From NCBI RefSeq assembly GCF_023074075.1, contig NZ_JADPKT010000022.1, positions 248,001 to 312,000 on the forward strand: DNA of 64,000 nt. The letters are read 5' to 3'. Shown in pieces: positions 33,520 to 42,381 of this stretch (positions are counted from its first letter, which is position 1; each line of letters starts with the position of its first letter). Below the pieces are notes generated by a model. The model did not search any database. It had not been told where the DNA came from and saw nothing but the letters and a program-made list of their open reading frames with translations. Made by a program: the position numbers and the translations under genes. The stretch comes from Bradyrhizobium sp. 138 (GTDB lineage: Bacteria; Pseudomonadota; Alphaproteobacteria; Rhizobiales; Xanthobacteraceae).

Positions 33520-34773
33520 ATGGGTCAGAACACGTCCACGGAAACGAACAAGGATAGCGTGACGCCGCAAGGCGTCGTGCGCATCGCGCTCACCGTGCTC
33601 GCGCTCTGCTTCACGCTGGCCGTGCTCGGCCGCGGGCTCGGCGACAGTTTTACGGTCTTCCTGAAGCCGATCTCGGAGAGCTTCGGCTGGGACCGCGCGC
33701 AGATCGTCTCGGTCTATTCGCTCACCTGGCTCGCGAGCGGTCTCACCGCTCCGTTCGTCGGGCGCCTGTTCGACCATTCCGGACCGCGCATCGTCTATGC
33801 GCTCGGACTGCTGCTGCTCGGCGCGGCCTTCCTGATCGCGGCCCACGCCCGGCAGCTCTGGCAGTTCCAGCTCTCGATCGGCCTCTGCGTCGGCATCGGC
33901 GTCGCCTTCATCGGCATCGTGCCGAATTCGATCCTGCTCGGCCGCTGGTTCGGGCCCCGTCTGCCGACCGCAATGTCAGTGGTGTATTCGGCCATGGGCG
34001 GCGGCGTGCTGGCGTTGCTGCCGGCCTCGCAGCTCCTCATCGATCACATCGGCTGGCGCGACACCTATCAGCTGTTCGGCTTCGCAGCGCTGGGCCTGCT
34101 GGTCCCGCTGATGCTGCTGCCGTGGCGGCTGTTCGCCGCGGGCTCGCCGCATGTCGTGAAGAAGACCGATCCCGACTTCGTCGACAATGGCTGGACGCTT
34201 CTCGGTGCCATGCGCCACCACGCCTTCTGGGCACTGTTCGCGACCTTCTTCTTCACCGCCGTCGGCATGTATGCGATTGCCGCGCAAATCGTGGCCTATC
34301 TGATCGATGCTGGCTTCCCGCCGCTGAAAGCCGCCACCGCCTGGGGCTTTTCCGGCGTCGTCCTGGTGTTCGGCATGCTCGGTGTGTCGGCGCTCGACGG
34401 GCTGATCGGGCGGCGGCCGTCGGTGCTGCTCAGCTACGCGATCTCGATCCTCGGCATCGTCCTGCTGTGGCTGTTGCAGTATTCGCCGAACCTCCTCCTG
34501 CTCACGGGTTTCGTCGTCTGCTTCGGCAGCATGATGGGCTCGCGCGGCCCGCTGATCAGCGCCACAGCAATGCGGATCTTCCAGGGCAAGCGCGTGGGGA
34601 CCATCTACGGCACGATCTCGATCGGCAGTGGCCTCGGCTCGGCGTTCGGCTCCTGGAGCGGCGGCCTGATCCATGACGCGACCCACGGCTACAACGCGCT
34701 GCTCGCCTTCGCCCTTGCGAGCGTCGTGCTCGGGATGATCCCGTTCCTGATCGTGCCCGCCTTGCGGCGGTAG
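33520..34773 (+). CDS. Major facilitator superfamily transporter
   Basis: A 417-residue inner-membrane transporter with about 12 hydrophobic helices. GLGDSFTVFLKPISESFGWD opens helix 1 and the loop. LTAPFVGRLFDHSGPRIVY corresponds to the conserved loop 2-3 motif, and GLIGRRPSVLL to its repeat in the second half. It resembles oxalate/formate-antiporter-like MFS members, but the substrate is unknown. The start at 33520 lies just after a strong hairpin and shows no clear ribosome-binding site. It follows tyrS by 56 bases on the same strand. Confidence 0.87.
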   Translation: MGQNTSTETNKDSVTPQGVVRIALTVLALCFTLAVLGRGLGDSFTVFLKPISESFGWDRAQIVSVYSLTWLASGLTAPFVGRLFDHSGPRIVYALGLLLLGAAFLIAAHARQLWQFQLSIGLCVGIGVAFIGIVPNSILLGRWFGPRLPTAMSVVYSAMGGGVLALLPASQLLIDHIGWRDTYQLFGFAALGLLVPLMLLPWRLFAAGSPHVVKKTDPDFVDNGWTLLGAMRHHAFWALFATFFFTAVGMYAIAAQIVAYLIDAGFPPLKAATAWGFSGVVLVFGMLGVSALDGLIGRRPSVLLSYAISILGIVLLWLLQYSPNLLLLTGFVVCFGSMMGSRGPLISATAMRIFQGKRVGTIYGTISIGSGLGSAFGSWSGGLIHDATHGYNALLAFALASVVLGMIPFLIVPALRR

Positions 34774-34991
34774 GTGACGCAGAGGTAACCTGCGCGCATC
34801 GAGGTCACCGGACAATTACTGATGGGCGCGAGGCGAATAAGCTCAAAAACCGCGGATCGCCTGCGGCTGAGGCCTCAGCCCGCGGTGTTTTGTCCGTCAT
34901 GACAAAAATGTCAGCGCAAATTGACGCGGAGCCGCTTGCGGGGTCGAACTGAATGCGGTCCTAGTCGCAGCATTGGATGGAGGGCAAACCA

Positions 34992-35396
34992 ATGGACTTT
35001 CCCTATCTCACTCGCTTTCAACCGGTTCTCTTGAGCCTGTTTCGCTTCATCACCGGCCTGCTGCTGTTCCAGTACGGCATCGCCAAAATCTTCAAGTTTC
35101 CGGTGCTTCCCTACTTCGCCAACATCCCGCCGCTGATCTACGCGGCCGGCGCGCTCGAACTCGTGCTCGGTGCGCTGCTGATGCTCGGCCTGTTCACCCG
35201 CCTCAGCGCGTTCATTCTCTCCGGTGAAATGGCCTTCGCCTACTTCATGGGCCATATGTTCAAGGGCGAGACGCCGGTGTTCCTGCCGCTGCTCAATGGC
35301 GGCACCGCGGCGATCCTGTTCTGCTTCGCCTGCCTCTATCTGTCGGCAGCCGGCGGCGGCTCGGTCAGTGCCGATACAGCGATGGGCAAGAAATAG
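34992..35396 (+). CDS. DoxX-family membrane protein
   Basis: A 134-residue protein with four hydrophobic segments. LSLFRFITGLLLFQYGIAKI and then GALELVLGALLMLGLFTRLS match the DoxX family. GEMAFAYFMGHMFKGETPV and LNGGTAAILFCFACLYLSAAG complete helices 3-4. GGAGGG lies 7 bases before the ATG at 34992, so I prefer it to the ATG five codons upstream. Family members have been linked to thiosulfate oxidation and redox stress, but no specific role can be assigned. Confidence 0.88.
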   Translation: MDFPYLTRFQPVLLSLFRFITGLLLFQYGIAKIFKFPVLPYFANIPPLIYAAGALELVLGALLMLGLFTRLSAFILSGEMAFAYFMGHMFKGETPVFLPLLNGGTAAILFCFACLYLSAAGGGSVSADTAMGKK

Positions 35397-35774
35397 CGGC
35401 GTGTCCGCGCTGCGCTGACGCGCCCATACTTGACCCGCAAGAAGACGGCATTGGCAGATCGGCCGGTGCCGTCTCAGCGCGCCCCCAGCACGTTCCAGAT
35501 CAGGACGAGGGCCGCGACGAGCAGCACGGACATGATGATGCGGTGAACGAATCGGTTCACTGCCGCTCCGGCCGCGCTTGATCACCACCAAATTCCCACA
35601 TCATTTGTCTCCGCGACCTGGCCCGCCACGCGCAGCGAGGCGCGTTCGGCCTGCATGTTTGCGCACGCACCTGCAGACGCCGCGCGTGGCAGCACGTCGC
35701 ACGCGTCCATTCATGATTGGTAAGAACTTCATGCTACCGACGCGAGCAATAACAACCATTCCATCGAGGCTGCG
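35397..35774. other. Gap before the chemoreceptor gene
   Basis: Apart from a 28-codon reading frame on the minus strand (35474-35560), nothing is supported in these 378 bases. The right end should hold the chemoreceptor promoter. I see no clear -35/-10 or flagellar-type promoter. Confidence 0.4.
35474..35560 (-). CDS. Candidate 28-residue single-span membrane peptide
   Basis: A GTG start at 35560 is preceded by CGGAGCGGCA, giving GGAG at a workable distance. The peptide has a basic N-terminus (NRFVHR), one hydrophobic helix (IIMSVLLVAALVLIWNVL) and ends GAR. Charge distribution suits a single-span protein. No family recognised; too short for firm support from sequence alone. Confidence 0.42.
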   Translation of the reverse strand: MNRFVHRIIMSVLLVAALVLIWNVLGAR

Positions 35775-37466
35775 ATGAAGCTGCTGAGTCACCTCAAGAT
35801 CCGCACCAAGCTTGCCAGCATGGTGTGTCTCGCCGCCCTCACCGTTGCGGCCATCATCGGAGTATCGGCCGTGCTCAGCAAGAGCCGCATGATGGAGGAT
35901 CGCGTCCAGCAGATGCGGACCGCCGTCGAGCTGCTCTACAACTACGCGCAATCGCTTCAGGATGAGGTCACCGCCGGCAAGCTGCCGCTGGCCGAGGCCA
36001 AGGCCCAGTTCCATCAGCGCGGCCGCCGCATGAACTTCAATGGCAGCCAGGGCTATCCGGTGGTCTACAATCAGGACGGCTCCCTGGTCGTGAACGGCGC
36101 CAACCAGCAGCTCGAAGGCAAGATCACCGGCGCCAAGGATTCCAACGGCGTGCTGATCGCTGACGCCATCATCAAGGCCGGCGAAAGCCCGCAGGGCGGC
36201 GTCACCTCCTATCTCTACCCCCGCCCCGGCCAGACTGAACCGGTCCGCAAGACCGTCTTTGCACGCAAATTCGCCCCCTGGAACGTGACCGTCAGCTACG
36301 GCCTCTACGTCGACGACATCGACGCCGATGTGCGCGCCCTGACGCTGGAGCTCGCCGCGATCGGCACTGGCCTAATGCTGCTGATGGCGGCGCTCTCATG
36401 GCTGATCGCCCGCGACGTGCTCAGCGCACTCGAGCGCCAGAAGAACCGCATGCAGGAGATTTCCGAAGGCGCCATCGACAAGCCGGTCGAGGAAACCGAC
36501 CGCGGCGACGAGATCGGCCGCATGGCCGAGACCCTCGAAGTGCTGCGTCAGACGGCTTTGACGGCGCGCGCGCTGGAAGCCGAACAGGTCGCCACCAAGA
36601 CGCGGACCGAGCAGGAGAAGCGCGAGGCCCTGATCGCGCTCGCCGACCGCTTCGATGCCTCCGTCGGCCAGCTCGTCGGCCTGATGGCCTCCGGCTCCGG
36701 TGAGCTCGAGACCACCGCCAAGTCGATGTCCTCGACCGCTGAAGGCACCAACCGCCGCGCCGCATTGGTCGGCTCGGCCGCCACCGAAGCCAGTCAGCGC
36801 GTCCAGACCGTCGCGGCTGCCGCCGAGGAGCTCTCCTCCTCCATCACCGAGATCAGTCGCCAGGTCGCCCAGTCCGCAGAAGTCACGGGACGCGCGGTCG
36901 ACAGCGCGCGCCGCACCGACACCATCGTGCGTGCCCTCTCGGACGGCGCCCAGCAGATCGAACACGTCGCCGAGCTGATCTCCAACATCGCCGCCCAGAC
37001 CAACCTGCTCGCGCTCAACGCCACCATCGAGGCCGCGCGTGCCGGCGAAGCCGGCCGCGGCTTTGCCGTGGTCGCTTCCGAGGTGAAGTCGCTCGCGAGC
37101 CAGACCGCGGAGGCCACCCGCGAGATCGGCGACAAGATCGCCCAGATCCAGGGCGCGACCAAGGAAGCCGTGGACGCCATCGGCGGCATCACCGCCACCA
37201 TCGAGGAGGTCAGCCGCATCGCGACCTCGATTGGGGCTGCCATCGAGGAGCAAGGCGCCGCGACCGCCGAGATCGCCCGCAGCGTCTCGCAGACCGCGGA
37301 GGCGACCCAGGAGGTCACCACCAATATCGGCGGCGTCTCGACCGCCGCGAACGAGACCGGCAATGCCGCCGGCATGGTGCTCGCCGCGGCCTCGAGCCTC
37401 TCCAAGCAGGCCGAGCAGCTCTCCGGCGAAGTCGGGACGTTCCTCGCAGGCGTGCGCGCGGCGTAG
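35775..37466 (+). CDS. Methyl-accepting chemotaxis protein with single-Cache sensor
   Basis: A 563-residue chemoreceptor. A transmembrane helix at about residues 14-33 leads to a periplasmic single-Cache domain ([49 protein letters not shown]). A second helix lies near 195-213. A HAMP segment follows, then the signalling domain with the hairpin tip [20 protein letters not shown] and [20 protein letters not shown]. It should signal to CheA/CheW. GAGG lies about 6 bases before the ATG. No che genes are nearby, so it works with a distant system. The ligand is unknown; Cache domains of this type often sense small organic acids. Confidence 0.93.
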   Translation: MKLLSHLKIRTKLASMVCLAALTVAAIIGVSAVLSKSRMMEDRVQQMRTAVELLYNYAQSLQDEVTAGKLPLAEAKAQFHQRGRRMNFNGSQGYPVVYNQDGSLVVNGANQQLEGKITGAKDSNGVLIADAIIKAGESPQGGVTSYLYPRPGQTEPVRKTVFARKFAPWNVTVSYGLYVDDIDADVRALTLELAAIGTGLMLLMAALSWLIARDVLSALERQKNRMQEISEGAIDKPVEETDRGDEIGRMAETLEVLRQTALTARALEAEQVATKTRTEQEKREALIALADRFDASVGQLVGLMASGSGELETTAKSMSSTAEGTNRRAALVGSAATEASQRVQTVAAAAEELSSSITEISRQVAQSAEVTGRAVDSARRTDTIVRALSDGAQQIEHVAELISNIAAQTNLLALNATIEAARAGEAGRGFAVVASEVKSLASQTAEATREIGDKIAQIQGATKEAVDAIGGITATIEEVSRIATSIGAAIEEQGAATAEIARSVSQTAEATQEVTTNIGGVSTAANETGNAAGMVLAAASSLSKQAEQLSGEVGTFLAGVRAA

Positions 37467-37478
37467 GCGGCTCGTTCA

Positions 37479-37505
37479 CCTCTCCCGCAAAGCAAGCGGG
37501 AGAGG
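37479..37505. repeat. REP-like hairpin (CCTCTCCCGC type)
   Basis: A perfect 10-bp stem (37479-37488 with 37496-37505) and 7-base loop. Related hairpins are frequent in Bradyrhizobium intergenic regions. It lies between convergent chemoreceptor and AsmA-like genes and could act as a transcript end despite the absence of a T run. Confidence 0.65.
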
Positions 37506-37564
37506 GAGCGCACTGCACCTAATGGCCGCAATCGAATCTGCTACGAACTAGAACGAGCCCGCTG

Positions 37565-40500
37565 CTATCGCCGCGCGAGGCTGCATCCGCTCGACAGCTG
37601 ACGCGTCGAGCCGGTCGAGCCGTCGTGGGACTGCGAGGGGAATTCTTCGAATGGCGAGTTCTGCTTGCCAGTGTTGAATTCGAAGATCTTGCGGAACAGG
37701 CCGGGCGCCATCGCCGAGATTGGATTGACGCGCATCACGGGCGCCGCCGGCGTGCCGACCACCTCATAGGTCACGCCGATCAATCCTTCATTGTTGCCGC
37801 CGCCGAGGAAGATGCCGAACAGCGGGATCTGTCCGAAGATGTTGTTGACGCCATACATCGGCACGAAGGTGCCGCTCATGCACACCTGGTTGCCGGGATA
37901 ATCGATCGAGCCCTCGATGGTGGCGCCGATCATCGGGCCCTTGACCACGCCGTCGCGGATGGTCAGCGCGCCGTTCTGCCGGGTGAACTCGGCGCGGAGC
38001 GCGCTGAAGGAGACGCCGCTGCCGGTGCCGTTGGGCGCGCCGGCGGCGACGCGTTCGAGCTGCGCCTCGCCCCTCACGGTAAAGTCGCGGACGTTGATGA
38101 GGCCCTCGCGCGTCGTGTTCGGCTCGGACGTCGGCGGCTCCATCGCCACCACCATCTGGCCGCCGACCGCTTTGGTGTAGGTGTCGGTGAATTTCAGCAG
38201 CGAGCCGGCATCGTTGGTCTGGAGGTACATCACCTCGCGGCTGCCTTGCGCGCGACCGCCGCGCAGATCGGCCGCCACCGGCGTATCTTTGCCGATCCTG
38301 CCGCTCAGCGTAAAGGTCTTGATAGCGCCGTTGCGCTTCGACATTTTGGCGTCGACGCTGCGCATCGCCTCGCCGTTGAAACCCATTACAGCACCGAGCT
38401 TCACGTCGATGTCGAAATCGACGTTCTTCATCTTGTTCTTGGCGTCGTCCTTGGAATTGCCTGAAATCGCCGACTTCAGGAAGCCGCGGCCATCGAACAC
38501 GTCGCCGCGCATGGTGCCCCTGATGACGCCGTCCTGACCACGCTCAGCCTTCAATGAGGTCTTGTCGCCGTCGGACGGCGAATAGGTCGGGAAGTTCACG
38601 TTCATGAGCTCGCCATTCGCGTCGACCTCGAGCGAGCCCTTGATCGAGGCGCCGCCGCCTTCAATGACGATGTCCTCCAGGCGCGTCGATTGCGCCGTCG
38701 GCACCACCTTGAAGCTGGCCTTGCCTGATTTGCCCGGCAGCTTGACCCAGCCCGGCAGGATGTTGTCGAGCTTGACCGAGGTCAGGTCGGCCTCGACGCC
38801 GAGCTTGGTCGTCTGGTCGGGACCGCCGGCGATCTTGCCCGACAGCTTGATTGGCAACGATCCGCTGACGGCGGGACCGAGATCGAATCCCAATCGCGCC
38901 CGGCTCGCATCGTCCAGCGTCGCCTGCAGTCTCACATCGGCATCGCCTTCGGTCGGCTTGCGGTAGTCGAGCGAGGCCGCCTGGCCGTTGATCTTGACGT
39001 CGCCCTTGACCTGATAGCCCTGGTTGTTGGCGGCAATCTTGAGATTGTTGGCCTCCAGCTTCTGGTTCATCACCAGCTTGTCGGCTGAGAAGCCGTTGAG
39101 ATCGGCCGTCACGGCATAGGTCGTGTCAGACTTGGTCAATTCGCCCTTGACCGGCATGCCGAGCTGGATGTTCGCCGTGAATGTCCCCTTGCTGGTGTTG
39201 GGATCGACGACTGTCGACGACAGATCGCTCAAGCGATCATTGGCCAGCATTTCGGCAGCCGCGGGCACCGGACCCTCGACGCGGAATCTGGTCCGCGACG
39301 GCGACGGCTTGGGCGCCATGTCAGGCACCTCGAACACGAAATCGGAAATCGTGACCTTGCGGCCGGCGGGCGTATCGGCAACACCCTGGCCGATATTCAC
39401 GGTCGCGGTGCGACCGGTCACGCGCGCCTTCAGATCGGCGTCGTGCACGACAGGCATGCCGTCCACGGGACGGACCGCGACGCCGCTCGCCACGATGTTG
39501 ACCGACAGGCCGTCGTCGGGAATGGGCGGGCCCTTGCGCGGAAGGTTCTTCGTCGGCGAATTGATGCCGATCTCGATGCGCTGAAGCGTACCGCGCTCGA
39601 TCCGCTCGATCACCCATTGACGCAACTCGGGAACGACGAGCGTCGGCCACATCCGCTTCAGCGCGGAGGCCGACATCGGCGTTCCCGCAAAGCCCAGCGT
39701 CAGCCGCGGCTCGCCCGAATAGTCGATGGCACCGGTGCCGGCGACGCCGATCTCGCCATTGCTGATGTCGGCTTGCGTCAGCAGGAAGCGCTTGTGGTCG
39801 GTGTCGAACCGGAAGCCGATCGCGATGCGGTTGAAGACGAGCGGCGGCTCGTTGTCGATGCCGCCGAGCAGGATCGAGCCGCCGCTGAAGCCGAGCTGCC
39901 AGTCATTGACGGTGCCGTTGGGTGGCTCGAGATGGGCCAGAAGCGTCAGGCGGTTCGCGCCAGACAACACCTTGAACGGTGCGACCAGCACCCGCCGGTT
40001 GGCGTCCCACTCGACGTTGATCTCGGCCTGATCGATCGCCATCGGATAATCCGGCGTGTCGGTATCGATGATATTGCCCGCGCCGACTGCGATCTTGCCG
40101 CGGAAGAATGTCGGCACGCCGTCGCGGCCGAGCTCGCCCTTGAGCTCGCCGGTCAGCGGCAAATCGGCGGTATAAGTGAGGTCCTTGACCCGCAGCGCCA
40201 AGAGGATGTTGGAGGTCGAGACCTTGTCGGCTTTGATATCGACCGAGCGCACGCCGTTCTCGGCCGGCCCGATCGTGGCGCGGAGCATCCACGGGCGCGC
40301 CCCCTCCTCGCCGAGGCTCAGTGTAACGCCACCGCGGCTCGGGCGGCGCAGGCTGAGGGTGATGTTCTCGAACGACCATTTGCTGCCGCGCTGCTGATCG
40401 TCGACGATCAGATTGCCGTTCTTCAAACCGATCTCGTTGAGGTTCTGGCCGTCAAGACCGGTCATGCTGAGACTGTCGAGCCAGTCGAGGCCCTGAAGAA

Positions 40501-41413
40501 TGCCGCTCTGTGCGGTCGCCTGGGGCGGGCCTTGAGAGGCGGCTTGAGATGGATCCTGGGTCGCGGGCTGTGTGGCGAATGGCGGCGGCGGGACGCCATT
40601 GCGCGGGAATGTCGGCGGCAGGCCCGCGTCCTTCTTCGAGGCGACGCCGGTTGCCAGCGGCTTTGCGGTATCGCCGGCGGATACGGTGACAGTGCCGTCG
40701 GGCGCGATCCGGATCGCCAGCTCGGCGTCGACCAGATTGAGGCTTTCGGCACGCAGATGCCCCATCAGCAGGCCCGCACCCGACAGCTTCACCTCGGCCT
40801 TCGGCGCGCTGGCGACGACGGCGTGATCGCGATCGCGGACGATGATGTCACGGATACGGACGGCGATGCGGATCCGGCCGGCCCGCTCGATCTGGGTGCC
40901 TCCGATCTCAACCGTGTTGCCGTGACCGATATTGTCCTCGATCGCGGCGGCCAGCCATGGCGTTGCGATGTCGAGATTGATGGGACCGGCCCCGAGCCGC
41001 CACCACAGCGCACCGAAACAGCCGACGAAGATGATGGCGAGAGTCCCGACGACAAGGACGAAACGCTTCAGCCAGCGATCGGCGGCCAGCCAGCGGCGCA
41101 ACGCCCCAAACCCGTCACCGACGCGATGAAAGCCCGAATTGGAACGCGACAACAGCCGGCGCGCGCGATAGCCCGCGGCCGCCTCCTGATCCGGGTCCCA
41201 ATCGGCGTCGTCCCATTCCTGCGGCTGTTGCTCACCGCCGCGCCGATCGAAGTCCCGATTGTAATCCTGGGGCGACTTATTCCTTGCCATTGCCTCTCGA
41301 TACAGGCGCCCGTCATAGGATTGAGCACCGCCGGGACTGCAGCCGCCCTCGGGAAGCGAAGCTCCCTGCGCCGGCATTGCAGCCATACCTCGAATATTCC
41401 TGCTGTTCGTCAT
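37565..41413 (-). CDS. Giant AsmA/YhdP-like envelope protein (DUF3971 type)
   Basis: A protein of up to 1282 residues. An Arg/Asp/Gln-rich cytoplasmic stretch precedes one transmembrane helix (FVLVVGTLAIIFVGCFGALWW, near residue 120). The rest is a very long beta-rich periplasmic region with the AsmA-like C-terminal signature (GVSFSALRAEFTRQNGALTI, MIGATIEGSIDYPGNQVCMSG, IPLFGIFLGGGNNEGLIGVTYEVVG). Such proteins form hydrophobic-groove bridges that move phospholipids between inner and outer membranes (YhdP, TamB, YdbH). The ATG at 41413 follows GGGGCGAA; an ATG at 41290 is a good alternative. A 942-codon frame on the other strand is a shadow. Divergent from the peroxiredoxin gene. Confidence 0.88.
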   Translation of the reverse strand: MTNSRNIRGMAAMPAQGASLPEGGCSPGGAQSYDGRLYREAMARNKSPQDYNRDFDRRGGEQQPQEWDDADWDPDQEAAAGYRARRLLSRSNSGFHRVGDGFGALRRWLAADRWLKRFVLVVGTLAIIFVGCFGALWWRLGAGPINLDIATPWLAAAIEDNIGHGNTVEIGGTQIERAGRIRIAVRIRDIIVRDRDHAVVASAPKAEVKLSGAGLLMGHLRAESLNLVDAELAIRIAPDGTVTVSAGDTAKPLATGVASKKDAGLPPTFPRNGVPPPPFATQPATQDPSQAASQGPPQATAQSGILQGLDWLDSLSMTGLDGQNLNEIGLKNGNLIVDDQQRGSKWSFENITLSLRRPSRGGVTLSLGEEGARPWMLRATIGPAENGVRSVDIKADKVSTSNILLALRVKDLTYTADLPLTGELKGELGRDGVPTFFRGKIAVGAGNIIDTDTPDYPMAIDQAEINVEWDANRRVLVAPFKVLSGANRLTLLAHLEPPNGTVNDWQLGFSGGSILLGGIDNEPPLVFNRIAIGFRFDTDHKRFLLTQADISNGEIGVAGTGAIDYSGEPRLTLGFAGTPMSASALKRMWPTLVVPELRQWVIERIERGTLQRIEIGINSPTKNLPRKGPPIPDDGLSVNIVASGVAVRPVDGMPVVHDADLKARVTGRTATVNIGQGVADTPAGRKVTISDFVFEVPDMAPKPSPSRTRFRVEGPVPAAAEMLANDRLSDLSSTVVDPNTSKGTFTANIQLGMPVKGELTKSDTTYAVTADLNGFSADKLVMNQKLEANNLKIAANNQGYQVKGDVKINGQAASLDYRKPTEGDADVRLQATLDDASRARLGFDLGPAVSGSLPIKLSGKIAGGPDQTTKLGVEADLTSVKLDNILPGWVKLPGKSGKASFKVVPTAQSTRLEDIVIEGGGASIKGSLEVDANGELMNVNFPTYSPSDGDKTSLKAERGQDGVIRGTMRGDVFDGRGFLKSAISGNSKDDAKNKMKNVDFDIDVKLGAVMGFNGEAMRSVDAKMSKRNGAIKTFTLSGRIGKDTPVAADLRGGRAQGSREVMYLQTNDAGSLLKFTDTYTKAVGGQMVVAMEPPTSEPNTTREGLINVRDFTVRGEAQLERVAAGAPNGTGSGVSFSALRAEFTRQNGALTIRDGVVKGPMIGATIEGSIDYPGNQVCMSGTFVPMYGVNNIFGQIPLFGIFLGGGNNEGLIGVTYEVVGTPAAPVMRVNPISAMAPGLFRKIFEFNTGKQNSPFEEFPSQSHDGSTGSTRQLSSGCSLARR

Positions 41414-41581
41414 TTCGCCCCGGCAGCGCGTTCAACGAGCAGTGGGGTGGTGCGTGGAATTCCTTGTAACCATACTCCGGCGTCGCCAGACTTGCCCAGC
41501 CGAGGGCGCGATTCCGGAACGCCGGACGAGAGCTGCAATACCGTTTCGGTTGACCCGCCGAAAGCGTCGAAAGGAAGGCGT

Positions 41582-42271
41582 ATGTCCAAGAAATCCCGAA
41601 CGAAATCGTCCAAAACGCCCTCCGGCAGTCCGACCGCTAAAAAGAAGCCCCTGAAAACACGGGCATCGACTCAAACAAGGTCCGCGAAGACGCAGCTGAC
41701 ACCGGCGAGCAAATCAACCGGGAGCTTAGCAAAAGCAGGATCACATAAGGCCGCATCGAAACAGTTAATTACCTCCAAATCGGCGTCCGCGCCCGCGACC
41801 GCGAAGTCGGGCCTCGCCGAGGGCCACAAGGCCCCCGCCTTCCGCCTGCCCCGCGACGGCGGCGAGGTCGTCACGTTGGCCGACTATGCCGGCCAAAAGC
41901 TGGTCCTGTTCTTCTACCCCCGCGCCGACACGCCCGGCTGCACAAGGGAGGCGATCGATTTCACCCGCCTGGCCGACGCATTCGCGGCCGCCGGCACCGC
42001 CGTGCTGGGGATCTCCGCCGATCCGTTAAAGGCCCAGGAGAAGTTCCGGGACAAGCACAGTCTCGGTGTCCCGCTGCTTTCGGACGAGCAACATGCGATG
42101 CTGGAAGCCTATGGCGCCTGGGGCGAAAAGTCCATGTATGGCAGGAGCTTCCTGGGAATTCTTCGCACCACGATACTGGTCGGGTCCGATGGCAAAGTAG
42201 CCAGGATCTGGCGCAATGTCCGGGTCGACGGCCATGCCGACGCGGTGCTGGAAGCGGCAAGAAGTCTTTAA
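41582..42271 (+). CDS. Peroxiredoxin, BCP/PrxQ type, with Lys/Ser/Thr-rich N-terminal tail
   Basis: A 229-residue thiol peroxidase that reduces hydroperoxides. The peroxidatic Cys is in FYPRADTPGCTREAIDF near residue 121. This is the only Cys in the protein: the resolving Cys that BCP/PrxQ proteins often have five residues later is replaced by Ile, so it should work as a one-Cys enzyme needing an external thiol. Residues 1-77 are a low-complexity Lys/Ser/Thr/Ala tail resembling histone-H1 or nucleoid-protein tails. The fold starts at EGHKAPAFRLPRDGG. The ATG at 41582 follows AAGGAAGG. Divergent from the AsmA-like gene, 168 bases away. Confidence 0.9.
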   Translation: MSKKSRTKSSKTPSGSPTAKKKPLKTRASTQTRSAKTQLTPASKSTGSLAKAGSHKAASKQLITSKSASAPATAKSGLAEGHKAPAFRLPRDGGEVVTLADYAGQKLVLFFYPRADTPGCTREAIDFTRLADAFAAAGTAVLGISADPLKAQEKFRDKHSLGVPLLSDEQHAMLEAYGAWGEKSMYGRSFLGILRTTILVGSDGKVARIWRNVRVDGHADAVLEAARSL

Positions 42272-42381
42272 CCAATCCCTAGAATTCGCCTGTTCCCGTT
42301 TCCGGAAAATTAACCATGACCGGCCCAGATTGCTGCGGCAATTAGGCCGTACGGACTCATCCGACCGGCGCGGGAGTGCCG

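Noticed and set aside
39443-42271. A 942-codon open frame on the plus strand
   Set aside because: Its first 2 kb are antisense to the AsmA/YhdP-like gene and have an Arg/Gly/Ala/Asp composition typical of high-GC shadow frames. Only its 3' part, from 41582, is a real gene (peroxiredoxin).
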